A DNA stretch of 64,000 nt from NCBI GenBank assembly GCA_933228675.1, contig OW121741.1, positions 60,968,863 to 61,032,862 on the forward strand, given 5' to 3'. A program made the position numbers and the translations under genes. Below are positions 11,558 through 22,954 of the stretch, in pieces. Numbering within the stretch: the first letter of the stretch is position 1; each line of letters begins with the position of its first letter. A model generated the notes under the pieces. It was given only the letters and a program-made list of their open reading frames with translations, ran no database searches and was not told where the DNA came from. This DNA is from Stomorhina lunata. Taxonomy: Eukaryota; Arthropoda; Insecta; Diptera; Rhiniidae.

Positions 11558-13051
11558 ATACATATTTAAACATAAGGAGACACGGTTATCAATTACATTT
11601 CAAAACTGTCTGTGAAAGTGTAAAGAAGTTAATATCACTGGTCAACAGCAAAAATTGGTTTGAAGTCTAACTATTTAATTTCGATGTATTATGGCCCCCT
11701 AAGTACAAAAACACCCAAAATTTAAAATTTTATGGATACGATTTTTTTAAAAAAAATTTTTTCTAAAATTACGGATTTTCACAGAGGTCGTTCCATTTAT
11801 TTTATCGTAACTTGGAAACGGCTTATCAAGGAACACGAGCGGATTCACCACAAAATTTTCTTTAAGTCTTGTTAAGACAATTTTTTCATATCATCAACGG
11901 TTGTGGAGTTATTGACATAAAAATATAAAAAAAAGTTTTTTTTTGCAAAATCGAAAAATCTTTATTTTTCAAAAATTCATAAAAAATCGAAAGTTTCAAA
12001 AACTTGCCATTTCACGGTGTTAAAGCTGTGAATCTTATAAATAAGTGAAGCCTTGTTTCGTGAAAATACATCAATAAATGTTGGTTTTATTGACAATAAA
12101 GTGAAAATACCCAATTTAGCAAAAATTTGGCATATTTAGCCTATTATTGTTTTTGACTAAATTCATTAAGGTATGACATTTTGCGCAACTTTGTCTTTTT
12201 AAATCATAAAAATTAAAAAATTTAATTTTATCACTCGGTCATAGAAACTGTTATACCTGGAATTAATTTGAGTGTGTTCCGCGAAAATATTTTGATAAAT
12301 GAAGTACACTTCTGTTCAGCAGGTAGATAAAACAAGAATGGTTTTTTGCTGTTTTTTATGACTTTACATTAATTTTTTATAGCTTTACTCACTTCAAAAA
12401 CTTGCCATTTCACGGTGTTAAAGCTGTGAATCTTATAAATAAGTGAAGCCTTGTTTCGTGAAAATACATCAATAAATGTTGGTTTTATTGACAATAAAGT
12501 GAAAATACCCAATTTAGCAAAAATTTGGCATATTTAGCCTATTATTGTTTTTGACTAAATTCATTAAGGTATGACATTTTGCGCAACTTTGTCTTTTTAA
12601 ATCATAAAAATTAAAAAATTTAATTTTATCACTCGGTCATAGAAACTGTTATACCTGGAATTAATTTGAGTGTGTTCCGCGAAAATATTTTGATAAATGA
12701 AGTACACTTCTGTTCAGCAGGTAGATAAAACAAGAATGGTTTTTTGCTGTTTTTTATGACTTTACATTAATTTTTTATAGCTTTACTCACATTGAACCAA
12801 TTTTTACTCGTCACTGCAATAAGCCTTACTTGCCTATTGCATTCGGTGTTTCAAAATTCAACTTTTGACAGGTAAATTATTCTTATTCACCTAGGTATTT
12901 TCTTTTAAAAAATAGGTACTTTTGGTAAAAATGCAACATATTTAAAGTAGTTCATTTAGTTCATTCATGTTATTTAACTAGCGTTTCTGATCGCGAAAAG
13001 TCAAGTTGTCATTACAACAAACTATTTATTTGGTTGGCGAATTTTTAAAAA
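11558..13051 (+). promoter_or_regulatory. 5' non-coding region of the transposase-like pseudogene, with 398-bp tandem duplication
   Basis: From about 11630 ('cactggtcaacagc') this region is near-identical to the 5' regions ahead of the gene clusters (38320-39240, 47990-48900, 55370-56290). A 398-bp block is present twice in tandem here: 11995-12392 and 12393-12790. A 91-nt exon-like piece flanked by TTTTTATAG and GTAAATT lies just upstream of the coding part, as it does in the cluster units. Identity with the cluster units stops about 25 bp before the ATG, after 'aactatttattt'. Confidence 0.7.
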
Positions 13052-13842
13052 ATGAATAATACACGTAGAAAATTTGTCTGCAAAAATAACCCGGATATAT
13101 TTTGTTATATATGTGGTGTATACACTATAGCAAAAGGCCGGCGAAAGTTCACTATTTCACTACAAAATTCATTTAAAGATTATTTCAAAATAGATGTAGA
13201 TAATTTAAGCCAATATTGGACGCCTAATCAATTTGTCGTAGCTGTGAATATATGTTAAAAAAATGGGAATCCCACCCTCAGTAAGTAATACTTATATTAT
13301 TTCAAAATATTTTTGATACTCATTGGAAAATTTTTATTTTTCACAGAGGAAACATGCAAATTGAAAAACCTATGATGTGGAGAGAAACATCTAATCATGA
13401 TGCTGACTGTTACTTTTGTTTAAGTAGAAAAAGTGGATTTGGAAAACATATGCTTTGGTCTTATCCCACGATTTCAGCTGGTGGATTTACACTTTCCGTG
13501 CTAGATTCAGATGAAGTTCTATGTCCCGAAAATCAACATTCTACGTATACTGAAGTTCCTCCATCCCCTGTTTCTTCATCTTCAAACATCTCCAGCGTAT
13601 CTCATGGATTTTGCCCAAAGCCTTTTACACAGTCCTTGTTAAATGATCTTATAAGAGACCTAGAGCTTTCAAAACAACAGTCAGAGCTACTTGCATCCCG
13701 TCTAAAAGAAAGAGATTTAGTTGAAAAACAGGTTATAATAACTACCTATCGTGAACGACATAAGCCATATGCTTGTTTTTATACAACTAAAGACAATATA
13801 TGTTTTTGCTATGATATCAGTGGACTTTTGGAAAGCTACTAA
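13052..13842 (+). pseudogene. Diverged, truncated transposase-like gene (family 2), copy 1
   Basis: Two exons. Exon 1 (from ATG 13052) has a zinc-finger-like 'IFCYICG'. A one-base shift after 'YWTPNQF' must be allowed to recover CRSCEYMLKKW, the counterpart of LCDLCYIILTNW in the cluster genes. A donor GTAAGT and an acceptor TTTTTCACAG (about 13346) bound a short intron. Exon 2 (MQIEKPMMW...DADCYFCLS) is clearly related to the cluster protein but only about 35-40% identical by eye. It stops at 13842 after 'CYDISGLLESY', before the catalytic domain. So it is doubly broken: frameshift plus loss of the whole DDE region. The same lesions occur in copy 2, so they predate the segmental duplication. 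Confidence 0.8.
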
Positions 13843-14444
13843 ATTTTACACCATTTCTTTAATAAAGGTAGCGTAGCTAAATAAACAAAAATATAAAACT
13901 TCACTATTTACATTTAAAAAATTTCCGATAGCAGGTTAATATGTGAGATAAGGTTTATTTCTATGTAGATAGAAGGAAATTTTTTGATTTGAGGAACATA
14001 AAACTATATTCCGGGAAGAATGTTCTATGGAAGGTAGCCCACAAGTATGGACGATTTTATACTATTAAAACAGGCTTTGCTCTTGTAGCAAAAAATAACC
14101 TGTGCCAAATTTTATGAAATTGGCTTCAAAATTGTGGCCTCTACTTCTTTTTTTAACAATAGGCTTCATACGGCTTACTTGTACAAAAATTACGTATTTT
14201 CACTTCATTCACTTAAGTATTAATAAAATTACCGTTTATGCATAGATCTTCATGAAATAAAGCTTGGCTTATTTGGAATACGTACGTTTTTGTCATTTTC
14301 GATTTTTTACGAATTAAAAAAAAGAAACAAAATGGAAACTTTTAATACAAAAAATCGATTTTTTTATATATCTTTTATATATTGACACTCATTTTCCAGG
14401 TAACAGGAATTTACATCCTGTCCCGTGAATTCATTCTTGCCGTA
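13843..14444. other. Non-coding stretch, nothing recognised
   Basis: AT-rich sequence following the truncated gene; it is repeated at 22039-22641. It does not continue the transposase homology, so the pseudogene's break lies at about 13842. No RNA gene, TIR or ORF could be supported. Confidence 0.5.
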
Positions 14445-14758
14445 TAAATCGGCCGGTCCAGACGGCATCATACAGCAGTGCAAACTGACTGATGTAGTTG
14501 GTTTTATTTTGGGACTCAGATGGCTTAGTTAGACGAGGCTCTTCCCCCTAGGGTAGCGTTTTTTGGTCAACACTTCTCTTCTATGCGATTTTCCTTCTCT
14601 ATCTTTAACACTTTCTAGAACTACTCCCTTCACTCTTTCCTCTATTTCTCTTTCTGCTATCATTTATTTACTTTCTGAAAGGATCGCAATAGACCCGAAG
14701 GTCTCCGAGTGTAGATGCCACTCTCCTGGCATCACCTTTTCAACCTAACCTAACCTAA
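14445..14758 (+). mobile_element. Non-LTR retrotransposon remnant with (CCTAA)3 tail, copy 1
   Basis: The left part encodes KSAGPDGIIQ, a conserved motif at the start of LINE reverse transcriptase domains. It then jumps at about 14517 ('cagatggcttag') to a 3' UTR-like stretch ending CAACCTAACCTAACCTAA. The 3' part alone (from cagatggc) appears at 45517-45763, so it is a separable unit. The element has lost most of its ORF. The pentamer tail replaces a poly(A) tail, as in LINE clades that end in short repeats. Confidence 0.6.
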
Positions 14759-15776
14759 GCGAGCTTAGTGAATGTAAAATCCGTTCGCGTTAATGATTTT
14801 ACGCGATGCGCGCAGAAGTTATGACGGTTAAAACAAAAATTTCTCAAAAAAATTAAAAACTATTTTATTTTTATTAATTTATGACTTATGAACAAATTTA
14901 ATTTAAAAGATTTTTTTATTTAAATATAATTTTTTAGGTGCATATCTTTTTATAAGGTTCTTATTTGGTCCATAAAATCGTTAATTCTTATAATATTTTG
15001 GTGCGCTTCAAATCTTAGCCTTATTAAAGAATAGTTTTAAGACCACTCCTGATCAAATTCGCGATGTGCTTCATTGAAATGTTTTTAGATATAACCTTCG
15101 CGTTCTCAGTTAATAAAGGGATTTTTGACAAACATTTGATGCAAATCGGTTATAAATGATATCGCTTTTAGGTGATAAATGCAAAAAAAACTAGGTTTAC
15201 GTGGTTGTTTGGAAATTTTCATTCATATTTGCGAGTGTGCTCCACAAAAAACCGGTATTTTGAAAAATTTACGCTCAAAAACTCCTCATTTACACCTGTC
15301 GTATGTTATACCTATATAGAGCACATTATCGAGATATATAACGTGAAATTTAAAGATCTACAAATCGTTATCTATTTTTTTGGAATTCTTTGAGACGGCC
15401 AAAAAATATGTGAAAAAAATAAAAAGTGGCGAAAACGAGCTTCAAATTTTGACATTAGAAGTGACAAAATTTAAATTTAGACTGAAGTGGATTTATCCCC
15501 TAAGTGTGGTGTCTATTTCGTAGAACAACAACTTTTGTCCAAATGTTAAAACGAATGCAGAAGAAGACGAAATATGAAGAAAAACTTGAATGCTTTAATC
15601 GATTTTTTAACGTTTTTTTTTTTTAATTTGCATGCCAATTATGCTTAAAAGCACAAATTTGAGCTACTAAGACATTGTGTCCCTAAGGGTACTCCTAAGG
15701 GTACAAAAATTATTCGAGGTGAAATTCGGTTTCAAAGGAATAAAAACTGTTTGAATTTTGCCCATATCTAATTAGA
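14759..15776. other. AT-rich non-coding unit shared by four blocks
   Basis: Begins 'gcgagcttagtgaatg' right after the pentamer tail. The same sequence follows at 22955 and 45764, and its latter part at 53891. It contains short open frames only. No gene is recognised. Confidence 0.5.
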
Positions 15777-16690
15777 GGTAATCTTCCTAGGAAGTACAAA
15801 AATGCAGCTAACTAACTAACTAATCCGTTCAAAACCTACATATGTATGTATCTAACATATCAACGAAAATTTAAGTTTTTTAATTGCAATTGGGAGAATC
15901 TGTTCACGTTTGACAATTGCTCCCGTATAACTTCGCCTAATGGAATCTTTTAGTAACTAATGAATGACAAGTTATAATAGATACGATGATGACATTTAGT
16001 ATAAAGATGTAGTACAATATCGTTATTCATGGCGATAGCGCCTAAAATAAACTTTCTACAGGGACAAAATTTGACAAAAGTATTTCTGATCTCTTGAAAA
16101 GTTCGGTATTCAAAATGGGCGAGCTCGGTTCACATTTAGTGAAATCTCCCTTACAACCCCTTCCGGGAATCACTTTAATGCTGATAAATTAAATCACATT
16201 ATAATTGCACAAGGAACTAGAGCAAAACTTTCCAAACATCCATCGGACAGATCGAAAGAACAATACATCCCAAATATTATATCTTTCACGAAGGGACTAC
16301 TTTAGAACCCAAGTGCCCTAGACTTCAGCCACCTGCCCCAACCTAACCTTTGGGTCCATAACTATTCTATATGATGACGCCACCGGAAAGCTTTTCGCTT
16401 TCCGACTCTTAATTTAAAAGACTCTTTGCATATAATAGTAATATAACCAGATTTTGCTAGGTATTACATTAAGTATAAACAAAAAAAAAATAATATAGAT
16501 ATCAAGCATTTCACAGTAGGAAATTACGGCCAAAACCCCCATAGATTTTTTTAATTTTTTGTAATAAATTTTAATGTCAGATAAGAGCTGACATTTCAGA
16601 ACATGTAATCCCAAATGTTTACGGTACTGCAATGTCTACTAAGGCTGTAATAATTCCTCAAAGTTTGAATATTTATTTATATATTCTTAA
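15777..16690. repeat. Repeat X2, copy 1
   Basis: Starts GGTAATCTTCCTAGGAAG. It is a diverged relative of X1 and recurs at 23971, 46797 and 54177 with very few differences. It ends in the sequence TTCTTAATAAGAT, where the BEL LTR is inserted in this copy. Confidence 0.7.
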
Positions 16691-16696
16691 TAAGAT

Positions 16697-17122
16697 TGTT
16701 GAGATTGACAATAGATTCAACACAAGCACATGAACTTGTATTAAAACTATTTTTATTTGTCGAATGTTCTTCAAGTACTTTAACCTGAAGAACTCAATGT
16801 TAATAATAATTACACCTTTTAAATTTGGTTTATTACTGACACAAGAATTTATTTGTTCAATTGGTTTTATACAAATTAATTACAAAAGAAATTTAATACA
16901 AAATGACTCAACAATAATTGCATTTCTGCAATTGAACAATTTTCTTGGTTAATGCCCTAGTTATTATATTTTTCTGTGTTAATGCGGAAATTAAATAATT
17001 GCAAGAGTTGCAAATTAATATAATTAATAATACCTTAAATGTAGATTACAACAATGACACAAATAATATTATTAATAATGTAATAAATGTAATAAATTAA
17101 TATGTTGACCTAAGTGTCAACA
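16697..17122 (-). repeat. BEL/Pao LTR, copy L1 (duplicated by segment B)
   Basis: 426 bp, bounded on the plus strand by TGTTGAG...GTGTCAACA, so it has perfect TGTTGA/TCAACA terminal inverted repeats. It is preceded by AAGAT (16692-16696), half of the target duplication. In minus-strand sense it is a 3' LTR. The polypurine tract GCGGGGGAGAA lies next to its start (plus strand ttctcccccgc). It belongs to a BEL copy cut off at 17807 by the tandem duplication. Confidence 0.9.
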
Positions 17123-17171
17123 TTCTCCCCCGCATTAACTCATGGTCGGTGATGACGCAAGTTGATCGAAT

Positions 17172-17807
17172 TCAGGTGTCCACTATATCAATGATGAAGG
17201 CCCCTGTGCGTGGGGCTGGCTGAGGAATATGGTTGTTGCATTTATAATTGGTGTTCTTGTGCTGTTTTGAATATTGTTTGAAGCCTAAGATGGCTATCAG
17301 GAGTGATACGGAGATGACCAGTGCGGAATAGCTTACGGTATGATGGTGGAGACTATTGGACTTGATGAGGTTTGGTATACGAATAACGGTTGATTCATTT
17401 AGTTGTCTGCTAAGAGAATTTAATTGGTTCAGATGGGTCTCGAGCTGGTTGTTGGTGGTGTTGAATATTTTAGTTATCTCCTGTGGTTCGCTAATGTAAT
17501 CTATAGGCATCAGTTGTGTGTATGACGTATGTAAGGTGTTAGATAACCCAAAATGACCTTGAATTGTGATGAAGGTACCCTTGAGTGTGCAGCTTGGTTC
17601 GAGCTCCAGTATTCCAGTGCCTCTTAATGTGTATTGGGTAGAGTTGGCACCGCAAACTGCTGAAATTTCTAATTTTGAGGTAGTTGCGAAGATCCATTTG
17701 TTTGGATTTTTTAGTTGTGTCCAAGTTGAATTGCCTATCAATTGAATGAACTTACACTTGGTTGTTTGTCGATTGTTAAATATGTTGAATTCGCAGGAAT
17801 CGTTCAC
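17172..17807 (-). pseudogene. BEL/Pao Env C-terminal fragment (cut by duplication junction)
   Basis: The last 200-odd codons of the Env-like part of the BEL polyprotein, with the transmembrane segment (about 'ALVISVSLLIAILGF') near its C terminus. It matches 25367-26001. The open frame begins abruptly where segment B copy 1 ends, so the rest of pol and env is missing. It is a by-product of the tandem duplication rather than a separate insertion. Confidence 0.9.
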
Positions 17808-19150
17808 TTCCTACGAAGTACGAAAAATGCAGCTAAGTACATAATTTGCGTTCAAAACCCACATGTATGTATGCATCTCACATATCAACGAAAATTTAAG
17901 TTTTTTAATTGCAATTGGGAGAAATCCGTTCACGTTTGACAATTGCTCCCAATCTCTTAGTAGGTAATAAATGACAAATTATAATAGGTACGATGATGAC
18001 ATTTAGTATAAAGACGTTGTAAAATATTGTTATTCAGGGCGATTGCTCCTAAAATAAACTTTCTAGAGGGACAACATTTGACAAATGTATTTCTGTTCTC
18101 TTGAAAAGTTCGGTATTGAAAATGGGCGAGCTCTGTTCACATTTAGTGAAATCTCCCATATAACCCCGACCGGGAATCGCTTTAATGCTAATAAATTAAA
18201 TCACATTATAATTGCATAAAGAACTAGAGCAAAACTTTCCAAACATCCATCGGACAGATCGAAAAAACAATACATCGCAAATATTATTGATGAAGTGTTC
18301 ATTTTTATTAATTAACTAACTTCAGATTAATAAGAAAATCTTTAATAACTTTTCCGACAAAGCTGATATCCATTCATTCAAAAGCTATGTATTTCACGTA
18401 TGTATCTAAAACTAAGAGTGTATACCCTATAATTTTAAGGCTTGTATACATTGACAATCAATGCTAAAGCTTAGACCTAAATCAGTCATCTAACTTCAGA
18501 GTTTTACATAACTAATCAAGAACTTTTACTAGTTGGATAATTCGTACGAATTAAAGTGCACAACCCTCACTGGGCACTGTGTTTTTGGGTTGCATGCCAG
18601 AATACTTAATCTTCATCAAATCGATGTGCTTTTGCAAATCTAAGGGCATCTACATTTTGAAGCATTTTTTCTGCATGGTTTATCTGGTCTATCGAACTTT
18701 ATTAAATGTTCGTAAGATATGTGTCTATTTTATTTCGAAGCTACTGGCTGGCTTAAATAAGCATTCTCTACTTGTAGTCTAGTAATCATTATCTTTCACA
18801 AAGGGACCACTTTAGAATTCAAGTGAAGACATCAGCCACCTGCCCAACCAAACCTTTGGGTCCATAACTATTCTAGATGATGAAGCCACCGAAAAGCTTT
18901 TCTTTTTCTGACTCTTTATTTTAAAGACTCTTTGCATATCATACTAGTATAACCAAATATTGCTAGGAATTACATTAAGTATGAACAAAATAAAATTAAT
19001 ATCAAGCATTTAGCTGGAGCTAAACTAAGTCAGTAATCAGAAACTATATAATTATCAATATATTCTTACGATTTTGTACTTTACTTTTGGAACACCATTG
19101 GTGAAGGGTATCCAAGATTCGGCAAAGCCGAATATACCACTCTCACTTGT
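17808..19150. repeat. Repeat X1, copy 2
   Basis: The same as 9260-10602. It starts exactly at the duplication junction, so its first few bases are missing. It ends with GGTGAAGGGTATCC and the GATTCGGCAAAGCCGAATATACC motif. Confidence 0.75.
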
Positions 19151-19471
19151 TTTTTAATTATAACTGTCAACACGAGTCCAATATACAATAATACCAAATA
19201 TCAGAGAGATTGAGCCAACAGCTTTGTTGTTACACTCATATTCGTAAAGAACTTCAAAACAGTAATGTGATTGACAGCGAATAAATGTAAAAAAAAAAAT
19301 TTAACACTGTCCCAAGCCGCTCAAAATTCGCAAAGCTGTATGAAAAATCATCAATTACAACCCAATATTTTCAAAGCATTCTCGAAAAAGTTGTTTAAAA
19401 CTACAAAAAAAATATTTTTTATAAAACCCAATATTTTCAGTGCATTCTTCTGTCGTTTTGGTTGCACATAA

Positions 19472-20025
19472 CACTAGGCAACAGCCATTTTGTTATTTGG
19501 TTCTAGCATACTTTTTCTCATGGATTTGGACCTACTGAACACGAAAATGAATTTTAAAAATTTTTCTGTCGATTGGTTTGCGAGATACAAATTTTTTAAT
19601 TTTTTTTTTTAATTTTTGGAGGTACACTTACTATTTTGAGCATATCTTTAGTCTTCTTTGACCTATTTTATCCTACTACTACTCAAATTAAAGACAATTG
19701 AGCCGTCTACAACTTATTCTCAGAAAATTTTCAAATCGGGTTAGTAGTTTTAATGTTGGCGGCTTAAAAAGGTTAAAAAACTGGGTTTTTTTAGTAAAAA
19801 TGTGGCTGAAAAATTCATATAAAAATTCATATAAAATATAAAACGCGATGTTAACAGCGACTTATTATTTTTTTGGTAAACGACCGAAATTCCGCTATTT
19901 CACGATTTTTTGATTTTCATTATTTGCACAGCTTACCTACCCAACGCAAACGAATAAATACATTTGAACTTAATTTAAAATAAACAAATTAGTCTTTTTT
20001 AATTTATTTACAGCACTACATGCTC
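19472..20025 (+). repeat. Left TIR of the CACTA-type element, copy 2 (88-bp deletion)
   Basis: A duplicate of 10923-11557 carrying the same outer CACTAGG preceded by TAA. About 88 bp are missing at 19860, where 'aacagcga' joins 'cttattat'. The deleted piece in copy 1 is bounded by CGA on both sides, so this is a microhomology deletion. Confidence 0.8.
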
Positions 20026-20265
20026 ATACATATTTAAACATAAGGAGACACGGTTATCAATTACATTTCAAAACTGTCTGTGAAAGTGTAAAGAAGTTAA
20101 TATCACTGGTCAACAGCAAAAATTGGTTTGAAGTCTAACTATTTAATTTCGATGTATTATGGCCCCCTAAGTACAAAAACACCCAAAATTTAAAATTTTA
20201 TGGATACGATTTTTTTAAAAAAATTTTTTTCTAAAATTACGGATTTTCACAGAGGTCGTTCCATT

Positions 20266-20540
20266 GGAACAAGGGGTACTTCTCTCAGACAATGAGCTGC
20301 ATCCGATTCTACTTTTAGACTCATTGAAAGGGACCTACGTTTTAACGCCGGCTCCGAACGGCAAATGCATTAGTTAGAGAAGTTTTTCATAGCCTAATAC
20401 TCAATAACCGGTGGCTAGCCGAGTTATGAGGTGAACCGCCGCTTTTTTTGAAAATTAATTTTTTTCAAGTGGGCCTGACAGGGATTGAACTTGGGACCTC
20501 TGGTATGCTAGGCGGATGACTAACCTGCTATACCACGGCG
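20266..20540 (-). mobile_element. tRNA-derived SINE
   Basis: The reverse strand from 20540 downward reads a tRNA-like head: an A box TGGTATAGCAGGTTA (20521-20535), an anticodon-loop-like CCTAGCATACC and a B box AGTTCAATCCC (20482-20492). An unrelated body of about 200 bp follows. The anticodon region resembles tRNA-Ala(AGC), but the acceptor ends do not pair, so this is not a working tRNA gene. It is absent from segment B copy 1, where the same place holds 110 bp (11798-11907) instead. No target-site duplication is visible. The internal A and B boxes would form a Pol III promoter. Confidence 0.8.
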
Positions 20541-21247
20541 GTTATTGACATAAAAATATAAAAAAAAGTTTTTTTTTGCAAAATCGAAAAATCTTTATTT
20601 TTCAAAAATTCATAAAAAATCGAAAGTTTCAAAAACTTGCCATTTCACGGTGTTAAAGCTGTGAATCTTATAAATAAGTGAAGCCTTGTTTCGTGAAAAT
20701 ACATCAATAAATGTTGGTTTTATTGACAATAAAGTGAAAATACCCAATTTAGCAAAAATTTGGCATATTTAGCCTATTATTGTTTTTGACTAAATTCATT
20801 AAGGTATGACATTTTGCGCAACTTTGTCTTTTTAAATCATAAAAATTAAAAAATTTAATTTTATCACTCGGTCATAGAAACTGTTATACCTGGAATTAAT
20901 TTGAGTGTGTTCCGCGAAAATATTTTGATAAATGAAGTACACTTCTGTTCAGCAGGTAGATAAAACAAGAATGGTTTTTTGCTGTTTTTTATGACTTTAC
21001 ATTAATTTTTTATAGCTTTACTCACATTGAACCAATTTTTACTCGTCACTGCAATAAGCCTTACTTGCCCTATTATTCTTATTCACCTAGGTATTTTCTT
21101 TTAAAAAATAGGTACTTTTGGTAAAAATGCAACATATTTAAAGTAGTTCATTTAGTTCATTCATGTTATTTAACTAGCGTTTCTGATCGCGAAAAGTCAA
21201 GTTGTCATTACAACAAACTATTTATTTGGTTGGCGAATTTTTAAAAA
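20541..21247 (+). promoter_or_regulatory. 5' non-coding region of family-2 pseudogene, copy 2
   Basis: The counterpart of 11908-13051 without the 398-bp tandem duplication. The exon-like piece ending TTTTGACAG is deleted here: 'acttgcc' joins directly to 'ctattattc' near 21069. Confidence 0.6.
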
Positions 21248-22038
21248 ATGAATAATACACGTAGAAAATTTGTCTGCAAAAATAACCCGGATATATTTTG
21301 TTATATATGTGGTGTATACACTATAGCAAAAGGCCGGCGAAAGTTCACTATTTCACTACAAAATTCATTTAAAGATTATTTCAAAATAGATGTAGATAAT
21401 TTAAGCCAATATTGGACGCCTAATCAATTTGTCGTAGCTGTGAATATATGTTAAAAAAATGGGAGTCCCACCCTCAGTAAGTAATACTTATATTATTTCA
21501 AAATATTTTTGATACTCATTGGAAAATTTTTATTTTTCACAGAGGAAACATGCAAATTGAAAAACCTATGATGTGGAGAGAAACATCTAATCATGATGCT
21601 GACTGTTACTTTTGTTTAAGTAGAAAAAGTGGATTTGGAAAACATATGCTTTGGTCTTATCCCACGATTTCAGCTGGTGGATTTACACTTCCCGTGCTAG
21701 ATTCAGATGAAGTTCTATGTCCCGAAAATCAACATTCTACGTATACTGAAGTTCCTCCATCCCCTGTTTCTTCATCTTCAAACATCTCCAGCGTATCTCA
21801 TGGATTTTGCCCAAAGCCTTTTACACAGTCCTTGTTAAATGATCTTATAAGAGACCTAGAGCTTTCAAAACAACAGTCAGAGCTACTTGCATCCCGTCTA
21901 AAAGAAAGAGATTTAGTTGAAAAACAGGTTATAATAACTACCTATCGTGAACGACATAAGCCATATGCTTGTTTTTATACAACTAAAGACAATATATGTT
22001 TTTGCTATGATATCAGTGGACTTTTGGAAAGCTACTAA
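21248..22038 (+). pseudogene. Diverged, truncated transposase-like gene (family 2), copy 2
   Basis: Duplicate of 13052-13842 with the same exon-1 frameshift and the same truncation after GLLESY. One visible amino-acid difference is FTLPVLD here against FTLSVLD in copy 1; Pro matches the cluster proteins (FALPVP) and is the ancestral state. It has the N-terminal CxxC zinc-binding residues and the DCYFC motif but no catalytic residues. Confidence 0.8.
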
Positions 22039-22641
22039 ATTTTACACCATTTCTTTAATAAAGGTAGCGTAGCTAAATAAACAAAAATATAAAACTTCAC
22101 TATTTACATTTAAAAAATTTCCGATAGCAGGTTAATATGTGAGATAAGGTTTATTTCTATGTAGATAGAAGGAAATTTTTTGATTTGAGGAACATAAAAC
22201 TATATTCCGGGAAGAATGTTCTATGGAAGGTAGCCCACAAGTATGGACGATTTTATACTATTAAAACAGGCTTTGCTCTTGTAGCAAAAAATAACCTGTG
22301 CCAAATTTTATGAAATTGGCTTCAAAATTGTGGCCTCTACTTCTTTTTTTAACAATAGGCTTCATACGGCTTACTTGTACAAAAATTACGTATTTTCACT
22401 TCATTCACTTAAGTATTAATAAAATTACCGTTTATGCATAGATCTTCATGAAATAAAGCTTGGCTTATTTGGAATACGAACGTTTTTGTCATTTTCGATT
22501 TTTTACGAATTAAAAAAAAGAAACAAAATGGAAACTTTTAATACAAAAAATCGATTTTTTTATATATCTTTTATATATTGACACTCATTTTCCAGGTAAC
22601 AGGAATTTACATCCTGTCCCGTGAATTCATTCTTGCCGTAT
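22039..22641. other. Non-coding stretch, copy of 13843-14444
   Basis: No recognised feature. It differs from the first copy at only a few positions, for example 'ggaatacgaacg' against 'ggaatacgtacg'. Confidence 0.5.
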
Positions 22642-22954
22642 AAATCGGCCGGTCCAGACGGCATCATACAGCAGTGCAAACTGACTGATGTAGTTGGTTT
22701 TATTTTGGGACTCAGATGGCTTAGTTAGACGAGGCTCTTCCCCCTAGGGTAGCGTTTTTTGGTCAACACTTCTCTTCTATGCGATTTTCCTTCTCTATCT
22801 TTAACACTTTCTAGAACTACTCCCTTCACTCTTTCCTCTATTTCTCTTTCTGCTATCATTTATTTACTTTCTGAAAGGATCGCAATAGACCCGAAGGTCT
22901 CCGAGTGTAGATGCCACTCTCCTGGCATCACCTTTTCAACCTAACCTAACCTAA
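22641..22954 (+). mobile_element. Non-LTR remnant with (CCTAA)3 tail, copy 2
   Basis: Copy of 14445-14758. The subsegment from 22713 (cagatggc) is also the left limit of a larger tandem duplication whose second copy starts at 45517. Confidence 0.6.

Larger units (their letters stand above)
9260..17807. repeat. Tandem segmental duplication B, copy 1
   Basis: This segment recurs as 17808-26002, starting at an offset of 8548 and ending at 8195. The junction at about 17805-17810 joins the interior of a BEL Env reading frame directly to the TTCCTACGAAG start of repeat X1, with a shared TTC at the join. Copy 1 has an extra 398-bp tandem copy (12393-12790) and 88 bp of TIR missing from copy 2. Copy 2 has a SINE insertion. 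Confidence 0.9.

Noticed and set aside
14563..14748. 61-codon ORF repeated three times
   Set aside because: It lies within the 3' UTR-like part of the LINE remnant; repetition comes from segment duplication, not selection on a protein.
14744..14758. Interstitial telomere
   Set aside because: Only 3-4 CCTAA units, always at the end of the same retroelement remnant.
20474..20540. Functional tRNA gene
   Set aside because: A and B boxes are present, but the acceptor stem does not pair and a SINE body follows.
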